Origin: Aurantiochytrium sp. KH105
Lineage: Eukaryota > Sar > Bigyra > Thraustochytrida > Thraustochytriidae
Length of the DNA: 64,000 nucleotides
NCBI GenBank assembly: GCA_003116975.1
Contig: BGKB01000040.1
Location: 186,001-250,000 of the forward strand
Direction: 5' to 3'
Position numbers and translations under genes: made by a program. The notes under the pieces were generated by a model. It was not told where the DNA came from. It did no database searches and saw only the letters and a list, made by a program, of their open reading frames with translations. Below are positions 37,822 through 50,284 of this stretch, piece after piece; the stretch's first letter is position 1, and each line of letters begins with the position of its first letter.

Positions 37822-40800
37822 ATGGCCGCCGCCGAGGGACCGCCGCCGCCGCCGCCGCCGCCGGCGGCCCGGGAAGACGCCGCGCGGCAGGCCGGGATGG
37901 GCGCGGACTTGGGCGGAATGCCGACCATGTAAGTTGAGACCGCCGCGCCACGTGCGCGCTTGGGGCGACGGCGCGCTCAGGTGCCACGTGCAAGGGCCGC
38001 GGGGACGAGGAGGCGCGGGGAGGAGAGCGAGGGGGAGAGAGAGGCGCAGAGCGGCGTGCGACTGACGGAAAGACGGAATCTTGAGTGGATTCTCGAATTT
38101 TCATCATGACAGGGCGACAAGAGATGATGTCGGGCCAGGTTGGTATCCAGAATGCGGAGGGCTCTCGTTCGCTTTGGACAGAGCCTCTGAGCAGGAACGG
38201 GCAGACCACGAGGCACGTAGCACGGCAATCTACGCCAACGCAGATGCCGAGCTAGCCGATGAATCGATTGGGCTGTGGACGCAGCTTGTTCGCTTTCTGC
38301 TTGGATCAAATGATGCAGACCAGCCTCAAGAGCCACTCCGATGGCGCCTTGCAGCCGCCGCCAATGGCGTCTGCGCAGTGGCCAAACGCGGAAGCTCGGG
38401 CGTCAGCGTCTGCTTCGCGGCTGCCGGCGGGCACGCGCGTGTCATCGACGTTCAAGTCGACGCGCTCTCATCTGTGGACGAATGTGTCTGGAATCGCGAA
38501 GGCGATCTTCTCGCCTGCTGCTGCCATCGGTCCGCAAGTCTTGTCGTGCTCCGTGTGGATGTCGCGACACAGTCCGTGCCCTCTGCCGGGCAACTCGTCG
38601 ATCTTGGGCCAGATCGAGGACTTGTCGCAACTGTGCACTTTCGTTCAAGTGCCGAGCTCGTTGTCGTGTCAACGACGGCATGTATTTTGCGCGTTGCAGT
38701 GAGCGGCGAACCCGACGTCCGCCCACCTCCCCCGGCATACTTTGTAAGCAAGCCCGGGGAGGCTGCTTCGCTGTCCAGGACGCTGCGTATCGCTGGAGGT
38801 GCAGTGCAGCGGTCTGCGCTCTGGCGCCATGCGCCCGCCGCAGAGTTTTTTTGGTCTAAAGGAGGCGACGTCTTGACGCTTGCCAGCGACGATCGTCTCT
38901 ACATGATTGGTCTTCTCAATCATGAACCCTACTTTGAGCGCATTCGTGATTTGCCTGTGCGTGCACCTGGTGAGGCGCCGCCTGCCATGGCCGTGGGTTT
39001 TTTGACACCTTTAGGGACCTCGCGGCTCGTTCGAAGGGATCGAGTTGTTCATATGGCGCTTTCCCCAAATGGACGATACCTGGCGACCCTGACGCGGGGT
39101 GGACATTTGCTCGTCCGCTATTCTGGCTTGGAGTTCAACCCTCATGCACCTACCGATTTGGGCAATGCCGTGGTGGCGCGCACAGCGCCCGAAGATGATG
39201 CTGTCCTCGACGCTGTGTGGTGGGACAACGATCACTTGCTTATTACTCGTAAAGATGCATCACAGGCAAGCCGTGCCAAGCTTGCGCTAGTGCCGCTGGA
39301 GGATCCGCTGTCGGGTGACTCCATGCTCGTATCGTCCGTTGACAGCGCACTCAGCAGGCCTCTTAGTTTGGCGTCAAGCAGCAGTAGCGATCGTGCCTCG
39401 GCATTGGCCTTTGCTCTATCTTGCGACAAACAGTGGCTCTGCAAGGACGACCAGCGACCTCCGAATGCCACCATTGCCGTCGACGGGCACTTTTTGCTTC
39501 GACACTATCGCCTGTCAGCACTAGTGTCACGAAGCCCCCAGGAACTCTACGAACATCATCTTGCTCGCAAAGACTTTGCACAAGCCGAAGAGCTAGCGAC
39601 GACGTTTGCGCTCGATCTCGACCTACTTGCAAAAGCACGCTGGGAGCATGCGCCAGTTCGATCAGTTGAGGCGATTCACGAACTGCTGGGCGCAGTTCGT
39701 GACCTTGATTGGGTATTGGACTGCTGCGTAAACCAGCTCCCGCACACGGAAGCGGCGACTCGCGCGCTTCTCGCGCACGGACTTGAGCGCTGCGCGAATA
39801 CGGATCTGTCCGCCTCACAAAAGGACATGGAAAATGAGCTCGGCGCCTTGCAAAAACGACTCGACGTCTTCATGTCGATCCGAGGCGACGAGGGTTTTGA
39901 TGCCGTAGAGTTTTCCATCTTTCGTACTCGAGATCTCTCGCGCCAGGCACATGAAGCAGCGGAAGATGGCGAAGCCATGGCAGTGAATCTCCTCGTCAAG
40001 GCGTACCCAGAAGTCCTTGGCCCAGTCTTGCTTTCAGTGCTGTCGTGTTTCCCGGAAACGACGAGTCCAATGCTTTACGCCGATCTTCTTCCCGCATGTG
40101 TAGACACATCGGGAGGTCGCGAGATCAATGAGCCAGCTTACTACGTGCTTTTGTCGGGCGAGTCGGTGCCGCTCTATTCTGGAGAAGGGGCGCCTGATCT
40201 GCCTGCTGTCCTTGCTTGGTATCAACACCGTATCGTGGAGATCGACCAGGCAAGCGGCATGCTCGATCTTGCCCTGGAGCTTGGCCAGTGCGCTCTTGTG
40301 CGTTTGGATTCATGCGCTTCAGATCCAGCTGCGCAAGAGCTCTTCTCCCTTATTGACGCTGCAAGAGAGCTCAATCGGCTTGTGTACCAGGCAGGTCTGC
40401 GTGACTCGATTGCTCTTGAGGCGTGGGTTCGCATGGACGACTATGATAGACTTTGCGTTGCATTGGATGGCTCGAGGTCTGCAACGATTGTCAAAGCCAT
40501 GTCTGTGCGCGTCCTTCCGTGGTACAGAGATCTCGAACCTCCCTCTCTGATTGTCTGGCTTGGCCATATTCGTCGCTACCTCCGCGCGCGCGCACGAGGT
40601 CTTGACGAGCCGCGTGAAATGCCCGCCGCAGGCAGCGCGTCTCTCGAGGGTCTGGTCTATGACATGAACGAGGCGCGAGATGGAATTGAACTTTGTGCAG
40701 AGGTCATACACCAATCGCGTCCTCTTGCCGTGTCAGAAGGAGGCGTTGACCGACGAGAGCGTCTCATCCCTCTGCCCACGGCGCTCATTGAAACTGCTCT

Positions 40801-43800
40801 TGCGTGCTGCTATGCATGCCCGGCGCCAGATGCGCAGTCAAGCTTTGACAAGATCTTCCAGTCTTTGCCAGCGAGACAACGCGAGATGGAAACCCGAGTA
40901 CCTGCTTTGGCCGCGCTTCAAGATCGGGTCGAAATGCTTGATACTTTCCTCGATGTGAACGCCCAACTCGCTCCTTTTCATGCAGCCGTACCTCTGCAAG
41001 TCTTTGCGGACTCTTATCAAGCAAACGAGACGCAAGAGGCTGAACATCTGCTCGAATCTGGTTTGGTGCAGCGAGAAGAGGCCCTCTTGGAGCACCTCAT
41101 GACGGGGTCCAGCACGCATTGGTTCGAAAGTGATGCTCGAAGTGAGTTTGTCGCCAGTCCTGATCCGACCGATTTGGCATCTGTCGCGACTGGCGAGGGT
41201 GCGAGTGCCCGGGCAGAACGACCTGTTGTCGATCCCGGATATCGCATTGCTTTGCGTGTTTTGCGGCGCGCTGCCGCGACTCCGGATGCTGGGCGGGAAC
41301 ACTGGGATCGAGCGCTCGCGGCAGTCTGGAGTCTGCGTCGCGCGCTCCCATATCTCTCGCGAAGATTCCTCGCGCGGGGCTGTCTACTCACCTTGCTTCG
41401 CGCAGGCCAGTTTGATGTGGCGCATGAACTCATTGTGGACATGGATGAGGCTGCTGGGGAGAATGCCATCTTGCTCCGCGACGAGATGGAAGACCTCGTC
41501 ATTGAGGTTTCGCAAGAGTTCTTCAACAGCTCTGCAGACTTTGGCAGCGACGAGATGAAAAAGGCGCAAAACGTGCTCAAGACGCTGCCATTTGCGGCAT
41601 CTCAGCGCGTGCAGACAGAGGCGAATTTGGTGCAGATTTTAGATCTTTTGAGCAATCAGCTCGGTACGCCAATGGTTCCGCTGCAAGTTCGCATGTTCAT
41701 CAACTCTGACGCCCCAGAAGAGATTGTTGACAGGGTGCTGAATGCGAATCCACTGCTGTATAAGAACGACTCCAAGCTTCTCCGCCTCGCGTACCTCATG
41801 GGTCTCGAAGGTCCTGACCAGTCTGCGGCAATTCGCTTGCGCGTGGTGCAAGCTGCACTCGCGCATGACGACATTGAAACGGCGCGTCGACTGGTTGACG
41901 CCATGGTCGAAAAGGCAGAGGTTTTGCTCGATAGTGCCGCCGCGACTGCGACCTTTTCCACCGAAACGTCACCAACGCTCTCATCACAAGTCGCACGGAC
42001 AGCCGAGGTGTCGGCACATGCATGTCTGGCGCTTGCCGAGAGTTTGATCGCAAGTACACCTCTCGAGGGACGCAAAGAAGCCTTGCGCGCGCTTGAGCTC
42101 GCATCAAACGGCGAAACATCGGTGCAGGCGCTACGCTTGGTTTCGCGGGCAGATGGCCATGTTGATGATACTTCTGATCAAGAAAATCTGCCGTGGAAGA
42201 GCGTCTGGCAGGAAAAGGGAATGCGCACCTTTCGCCAGATGCGTAGGTCTTGTCCCGTGGAATGGGCAGTGGCCGAGCTCGCTCACGACCCTCTGACGGC
42301 CAGTATGGCACTTGGAGAGCTTTTACGAGAGGACGCAAGTCGTGCAGCCCAAGTTGAATCGTGTCTCGATTCGCTTCAAGAGGCGATGGGCGAAACTCTG
42401 GAGGCGTCGTCGTCAAAGCAATCGCAGGTAGTTTATGGCGCGCTCCGAGGCTTGGCTGTACGTTCTGCAAGCGCCAGTGAGGTCTCTGCAACGCTGTGTG
42501 CCGCGCCGTCACGCCTCGTGCAGCTCGTGCAAGCAGGTGTTGCAGACTGCGATGTTGGGTTGCAAGGTCTTGCGATGCGATTGTGTGAGGACTGCAAGGC
42601 GCTTGCCGACAGTCACTCCTTGCTGCGTCTCCTTCCGAACGTAAATGTTTCGCTCTTCCAAAAGGACCCAGCTTACCGAAAACGAGCCTTGATGGACGCT
42701 GCTCGCGCCTTTGGTCATGAATCTGTCCCGTATGATGGCGAAGAATGGCAAGCGCTGAGCGTGCTGGCTGAGAGCAGCGGTGGTGCGACCGCGTGGGATC
42801 TCGATGCCGCGCGCGTCACCGGTGTCGTGTTGAGTGGGTCGTCCATCAAGGACATCGAGACCCAGCTCCGCAAAGACACAGGTGTGACGCGCATGCTGGC
42901 CGAGCCCTTGGCGGCTCGAAAGGTCTTGCGTAGTCTGTGGCACGGGATTCCGGGCAAGCAGATGGATCAACTAGCCTTGGTCGAGAATCTCATGTTACGA
43001 TCGTTCGATGAAGCGGATCATGAAGGTGGCAATGACGAGATTGCCACTTGCAAGCAGCGACTCAAGGATCGAAGAAACTTTTACAAACGCCTGGAAAAGC
43101 TAAGCTCGACCCAGCTTGACGTGAAGCGTCTGGTTGGTGCGCCATTGGACGCAACGGGTACTGTTGACCGTGATTCTGCGCTGGACGAGATTACCATAAT
43201 TATGAACAAGAAGAACGTCAAGCGCGTCGCCAAGCTCATGAATACGAGCGTGGAATGCGAACCACCTCTTCGACCCAGCGAGATTGTTCTTCACTATTGT
43301 AGTCATCTCCTCGGCCTTTTGAAAAAAGAGGAAGGTGATGATGTTCGGGACAGCGGCGGCATTCTTACCGAGGTTTCGGCGCCGGCGGCACGAGCTGGAC
43401 GGCAAACGTACAAGTCGTCGTGCGCGGATCTGGTCAAGATCTTGGTTCCCGGTGATGCTGCGGTGCTTGCGCGCTTGTGCGCATCACGTGGTGGCCGGCG
43501 TGATCTCCTGGACCTTGATTTACGCGAGAAAATCGTGAATGACTGCGCTGCGTCGATGGAAGAGAGCTTTGAACGCAAGGGGCCAAGCGATGACGCCGAA
43601 GAGATTCGGGCCGCTCTTGGGGAAGCCCGCGGTTTTCTGAGCATGCTGCGGTTTCTTACAGAGACACTCGACCTCGATCGTCAGCCGTCAGTGACATTTG
43701 TGAACGACTTGGAACAGAGCGACTTGCTCGATGCATACATCTTGACAGCTTTTCAGAACGCTGTACTTTCTGTCGCTTGTTCATCGGACATTCTTGTTCG

Positions 43801-46800
43801 CGCATGCGGACATCTGGGCAAGAGTCCGGTCTCTATGTTTGAGGAGATTACCTCTCGGGTGTTAGATGGGAGCAGCGAGCATGACGCGATGGATGGCATC
43901 TCTGCTTTGGTGTCGTCCACAGATTATCTGCTTGCATTTGAGGAAGAGGCCTCCACGTTTGGCGAGCGCGCAACTGGCGACGCGATGCTGTCCTTGCTTC
44001 GCAACTTTGCAGCGACCGCCAAGTCGGAGGAGATTCGCATTAATCTGCTCAAGCTCTTGAGCATCGCAGGTCTCGATCAGGCTGGAGATCAGGCGCTTTT
44101 GCAGAACCTCAAGGCTTTGCGCGCTGTACAAGAGATCTGGCCTGAACACGACATTAGCATCGAGCAGGTGAAGGGTACAGAGCAGCGTCTCGACCTGATT
44201 TCTTCTCTGGGGACCCCCGCGGGTCTTTCTGAGCGGCGCCACCTCGAGCGCCTCCTTCTCGCGTGGGAAGAGCTCACTGATTGTGAATTGGTCCTTGCGG
44301 ACGAAATCCGCTCTTGCGATTTGCATGCAAGGAATCTGGCTCATGGGCTCGTATCCTCTTATCTGGATTCCACAGACTTTGGCAAGTTGGATTGCGCTAA
44401 TGAGGTGAGCCGTTATGCGCCAATCTGGGATGGTCTGGCTCATGCAGCTGCAAGAGAAGGCGACGACCCAGCGCTCTTGCACTCGGTGCGATACCATGCC
44501 GGAAGCGCTGCGCTCATGACGGAAGCGACGGAAATGTGTATTTTTGAGAAGACTCGAGATGTGAAGTTTGGTCTCTATTCTGCATACGCGAATGTGCGAT
44601 CCGCAGCGAAAGCGATTCTCATGGAAGACGAGCGAGATTTTATTATTGAGCCCACGACTGCACTCCTCATTTTAGCGTCTTGTGCTTTGCCATCATTGAG
44701 CGACCCAATTTTGGACCCAGTGTTGCATCATGCCCTAGCAGCGGCTGCGTATGCCCAAGGCAAGTCCGCTCCACCATTTACATGGTCCCCAACGTACCTT
44801 GCACTGGCATTATGCTTTCGCGATGAGTACACACGCGCTGGCGATTTGGCGTTAGTTTTTGGTTGCGTGCCCAAGGTGTTACGTACCGGGTCAGCTTGGC
44901 ACATGGCGGTGCGGCAAGTCATTATGCAGGCGTCGCTCTCTGACACGCAGGAAGGTGGATGGGAACTCGCTGCCGAGTTCGCGAGTGCCATTCAGGCTCG
45001 GTTCAACGAAACTTGCTGCGTCGACCGAAGCCAGGAAAGCAAATTTTCCGTCTCTGCATTTCGCGGGGCCAAGGTCACTGAAATTGGGCGTTCGAGTACA
45101 GGAGATCAAGTTGATGAGGATGACTGGAACAACTCTTGGGATGAGGAGAACGATGGTGCTGTCGATATGAGTCCGGCTGCGAACGACTCTGGTGGGAAAA
45201 TGGACAACGTGGAGGATGAGTTCACCAGCGAGCGGCTTGCAACGGCGGCGCTTGAGCTACCTTCAGTCGCGCCGGGGGGCTGGTCTGATGAGGACATGGA
45301 TATCGACGTTGATGCCGAGGCTGAGGAAACCGCGCCGGATTCGCGTCCCCACGTGAGTGATGTAACTCCCGATGTTGGCGAGGGCGTCGCATGGGAAGAA
45401 GATGACTCGCTGGAGGACGGTGATGGCGTTCAAGAAGGCCTGCAAGATTCTTCGATCGACCTTGATACAAAACGTCAATCAAGCGAGAATGGGTGGGAAG
45501 ACATGGGCGCAGATGATCTCTCCCTTGACGACGAAGTCGCTGGCGATGTTTCCCAAGATAAAGACCGAGAAGTTGTCGAGGGCGCTGATGTTAGCCAGAC
45601 TAATGAACAAGAAGAGGACCAGTGGTCTTCGGGCTGGCCGGAGGAAGAGCTTGAAGATGCTAATGCGCTTGAGGCAAACGATGCTGCGCAAGCCACGAAA
45701 GGTGTCGAGCCTGAATCTCAAGTCGTAGCAACCAATGGCGCCCGAGAGGCAAGCGGCGACGACTATGCTGCGACGCGATCCTCTTCTTGCGGCTTAGGTC
45801 CCGGAGAAGTTAAAGGCGAAGAAATGACTGCCGGTTGGCAAGAAGGTGTTCTAGACAGTCTCACAGACAGCTTGCAAGGGACACTCGATGCCGCAGCTGC
45901 AAAGCAGGATAGGGCATTGGGCAACGAAAGCTTTTCCGAGGATTCCAGGTCGGGCGGAGCAGCTTCTGGCTGGCAAGATGATGATGGCGAACTTGACGAG
46001 GCGCATATTGACGGAATGACGGCGGAAGACGTTGTCGACGTTCATGATGACGAAAAGACCAAAGAGGACGACACAGCTGCTGGTGTTTTTACAAGCAAAG
46101 GCGATGTTTGGGACACAAATAAGCAAAGTGGATGGGATGACGCTGATGACAGTCTTGGTGAAGCGCATAGTGAAGGAAACACATCTCAGAATGATGACAT
46201 CGATAATGATGAAATGCAAGACGATCGCGAAGCTGCTAGCGTTTTAGCAGATCAAAACAATATCGGGAACGCGATCGACAAAGTCGAACAGTCTGGCTGG
46301 AATGATGACGACGATGGTTTCGATGATGCGCAGATCGACGGAACAACGGAAGAGGTTGTTGTGGATGAAGATAATGACGAAGAGGTCGACGAGGATGACG
46401 CAGCTGCTGATGATTTAGCTGACCAAGACGATCGTGAGGACGTAGTCGAGCAGTCTGGCTGGGATGACGGCGACGATGGTTTCGACGAGGCGCTCGACGA
46501 GGCGCATATCAACGGAACGACGTTGGATGACGTTATCGATGAAGAAAATGACGGAAAGATCGACGAGGATGACGCAGCTGCTGAAGCTTTGGCAGAACAA
46601 GAAGATCGTGAGGAGCAAACAGGCTGGGATGATGCTGATGAAGGTCTCGATGACGCGCAGATCGACGGAACAACGGCAGAGGTTGTTGTGGAGGAAGACA
46701 ATGACGAAGAGATCTACGAGGATGACGCAGCTGCTGATGCTTTGGCAGAACACGAAGATTGCGAAGACGCAGTCAAACAACCAGGCTGGAATGACGGCGA

Positions 46801-49800
46801 CGATGGTCTCGATGAGGCGCTCGACGAGGCGCATATCGACGGAACGACATTGAATGATGTTATCGATGAAGGCAATGACGAAAAGGTCGACGAGGATGAC
46901 GCAGCTGCTGATGCTTTGGCAGAACAGGAAGATCGCGAAGACGCAGTCGAACAAACAGGCTGGAATGACGGCGACGATGGTCTCGATGAGGCGCTCGACG
47001 AGGCGCATATCGACGGAACGACATTGAATGATGTTGTCGATAAAGACAATGACGAAAAGGTCGACGAGGATGACGCAGCTGCTGATGCTTTGGCAGAGCA
47101 GGAAGATCGTGAGGAGCAAACAGGCTGGAATGATGATGATGAAGGTCTCGATGAGGCGCTCGACGAGGCGCATATCGACGGGACGACATTGGATGATGTT
47201 ATCGATGAAGACAATGACGAAAAGGTCGACGAGGATGACGCAGCTGCTGTCGCTTTGGCAGAACAGGAAGATCGTGAGGAGCAAACAGGCTGGAATGATG
47301 CTGATGAAGGTCTCGGTGATACGCAGATCGACGGAACAACGGCAGAGGTTGTTGTGGATGAAGACAATGACGAAGAGATCTACGAGGATGACGCAGCTGC
47401 TGATGCTTTGGCAGAACAGGAAGATCGCGAAGACGCAGTCAAACAAACAGGCTGGAATGACGGCGACGATGGTCTCGATGAGGCGCTCGACGAGGCGCAT
47501 ATCGACGGAACGACATTGAATGATGTTATCGATGAAGACAATGACGAAAAGGTCGACGAGGATGACGCAGCTGCTGTCGCTTTGGCAGAACAGGAAGATC
47601 GTGAGGAGCAAACAGGCTGGAATGATGATGATGAAGGTCTCGATGAGGCGCTCGACGAGGCGCATATCGACGGAACGACATTGGATGATGTTATCGATGA
47701 AGAAACTGACGAAAAGGTCGACGAGGATGACGCAGCTGCTGGTGATTTAGCAAGCCAAGACGATCGTGAGGACGTAGTCGAACAAACAGGCTGGAATGAC
47801 GGCGACGATGGTCTCGATGAGGCGCTCGACGAGGCGCATATTGACGGGACGACATTGGATGATGTTATCGACGAAGAAAACGATCAAGAGATTGACGAGA
47901 ATGATGCAGCTGCTGATGATTTAGTAAACCAAGACGATCGCGAGGACGCAGTCGAACAAACGGGCTGGAATGACGCCGACGATGGCCTCGATGAGGCGCT
48001 TGACGAGGCGTCTATCAACGGAACGACAGTGGATGATGTTAACAACGAAGAAAACGATCAAGAGATTGACGAGAATGATGCAGCTACTAGCTCTTTGGCA
48101 AACCAAGATGATTGTGAGGACGCGGTCGAGCAGTCTGGCTGGAATGACGCCAATGACGGTCTCGATGAGGCGCTCGACGAGGCGCATATCGACGACACAG
48201 TCGAACGAACGGGCTGGAATGACGCCGACGATGGCCTCGATGAGGCGCTCGACGAGGCGTCTATCAACGGAACGACAGTGGATGATGTTTACAACGAAGA
48301 TGATAGAGTCCAAGACACAACAAGCGGCTGGCAAGACGACGACGGGGACATTGGCGCTGCCGATCTCGAGGGCGAAGGAGATGGCGAGAGTGCGGCCGAG
48401 CACACCGCATGGCATGATGCCGACGGCGGACTCGACGATGCTCTAGAAAGCGAAGAACAGGATCAAGCAGCGTCTATCGAGGCCTCTGAAGGCAACAACA
48501 TCACGACGGACAATGGACCCGACCACGGTGTGTTCGAGTCTACATTTAGCGAAAACAAAGAAAGCCATCAGCGCCGTGCGCCAAGTAGTGCGGAGGAAGC
48601 AACGGAACAAAGCACGCCCGGCTGGCAAACTGAGGATCTCGACATGGACGTACCTGAATTAAGTGGGCTGGCAAGCTCGTCTGGTGAAGGTGCGGCGCAA
48701 GACGAAGATGGAGCTTGCAGTGGACAAGTGCAAGAAGAGGGCGTCGATGCCAGAGAGGATGCCGCACGAGGTAGAGATGAGGAGAACGGCAGCGTCCAAA
48801 ACTTTGGTCTCTCAAGCGTAGCAGAGGGAGGCCATGAAACGGCGGGCGCCCCTGGAGAAGACAGCGGATGGATGCAAGACGGCGAGATCGGGATGTCGGG
48901 GTGGGAAGACGAGCCGATCGAAGACGCAGCTGGCGCGAACACGACGGAGAGCGGGATACGCCAGGATGCCTCGAGCGAGACCAGTGCCGCAGCGCGAAGA
49001 AGCGCTGATACTAGCGGCGCAATGGCAGAGCATGCAAGACTACATAGCGACGAAGGAGGCGAGCACGTGGAGGCCTCGAATCGTATGCCTCCGAGCGAAG
49101 ATGCTATCGAAGAGGAAGGGTTCAGTGGCGTATTTAGCGAAGCAACAAGCGGCGTTAGGATCCTGGCGCCGCTGGCATATGCCATGGATGGAGCGGAGTC
49201 GCACTTGACGGATGCGAGTGGAAGCACGATTGGGAACCTGGCGCGAGCCTTGGAGCACATGGACCTTGGCGCGGACAACCAGTCTGAAAGCTCGCCGAGA
49301 GCCTTTATCGGGGGTGATGCCGATGCAGCTGAGAGGGGCGCGAGTGCCCATGTTGAAGAGCTCGCTGGAGAGGAAACGGGGGGCGAGGCGCCGCCCGTCG
49401 TAGACGCAGAGTCGCAGAGCATGTCAGAGGCGGCGGAGGAAACTTCGGAACAACGCAGTTCACTTCCGCAGCCCGACACTGTGGAGGAGGGCGACGGGGA
49501 GCGTGTTCGCGAAGGCTCGGACTCGCGATCTCCAACGAATTCTACCGAAGACGAGACTTTAGCGTTGGACGCGTCCCAAAGCGCTGGCGTCGATGCTCTG
49601 GCGGAACCGCATACAACGCCAGCGGCGGGCGAGCGTGCGGACTCCGGATCTGGCAACCCGCCACGCAGCGCCTGGGGAACCCCGCGCTCCGGTGTTCCCG
49701 GGTCGCCGACGCCAGCTCCTCGCGCTGGCGGATCGACGGGCGAGGTGACTGCTACGGACGCTCCCTTTGATCGTGGGGCGGAGTCTGGCGCGGGCGAAAC

Positions 49801-50284
49801 TTCTGCGGGTGGGTCAAGCCCAAAGCTCACCACGGTTCGCAGCAGTGGCAGCGACGCCTGGGGTCTTCAGGACGACCTGGATTTGGACCTGGACGAGGGA
49901 CCCCTGGGTCCCGACGAGGGTGATCACCACAACAACGACGTCGGCATGGATATTGACAACAATGACGGTGACGCGGACGCGCCTTGGCCCGTGCCTCCCA
50001 CCGAGGAAAACACAAATGCACAGGCTCTTCTCTCGCGCGCGCAGCGGACCCGGTCCGGGCAGGCTCCCTTCGACACTGCTCCCGCACGGACGGCTGCGAC
50101 GCTCGACGCAGGTACCAGCGCAGCCGAAGCAGACCCCGGCGACGGCGCGGCTTCGGGTGCGGCCTCGGACGCCGCGGCCGCCCTAACGGGAGTGGAGCCC
50201 CCGGCGCAGAGTGCCGGGGACACAGCTCCCGGCGGCCTCGACTCGGGTTGGGACATTGACGACGACCTCGACCTCGATCTTTAG
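37822..50284 (+). CDS. NBAS: Giant NBAS (Sec39-type) tethering protein
   Basis: Two exons, 37822-37928 and 38113-50284, with a 184-bp intron (GTAAGT...ACAG). The downstream frame has no ATG before that splice, and exon 1 supplies MAAAEGPPPP in the right phase. The ~4,092-residue product has an NBAS N-terminal beta-propeller (~90-480) and a Sec39 alpha-solenoid beginning SPQELYEHHLARKDFAQAEELATTFALD (~505), whose spacing matches human NBAS. This globular part ends near 2,366, about the total length of human NBAS (2,371). NBAS belongs to the NRZ (Dsl1) complex, which tethers COPI vesicles at the ER with ZW10, RINT1 and syntaxin 18. The rest, ~1,725 residues, is an acidic Trp-rich tail ending DSGWDIDDDLDLDL. 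Confidence 0.85.
45960..48310 (+). repeat. ~15 tandem acidic Trp repeats in NBAS
   Basis: About 15 units of 52-58 residues (one shorter) beginning with [ST/P]GW[ND]D and continuing LDEALDEAHIDGTTLDDVID, then DEDDAAADALA. Units 5-8 and 9-11 are nearly identical blocks, a sign of recent higher-order duplication. One short form skips ALDEAH. The repeats lie at about residues 2,650-3,435. Confidence 0.9.

Noticed and set aside
37822-38112. Starting NBAS at a TTG at 38081
   Set aside because: No ATG occurs in frame nearby, whereas exon 1 (37822-37928) plus a GT-AG intron gives an ATG start in the right phase.
46415-47665. Minus-strand open frame with hydrophobic repeats (LVDLFVIVFIDN...) that looks like a multi-pass membrane protein
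   Set aside because: It is the exact antisense of the NBAS acidic repeats; Asp/Glu codons read backwards give Phe/Ile/Val-rich peptides. The plus frame is much longer and has family support.
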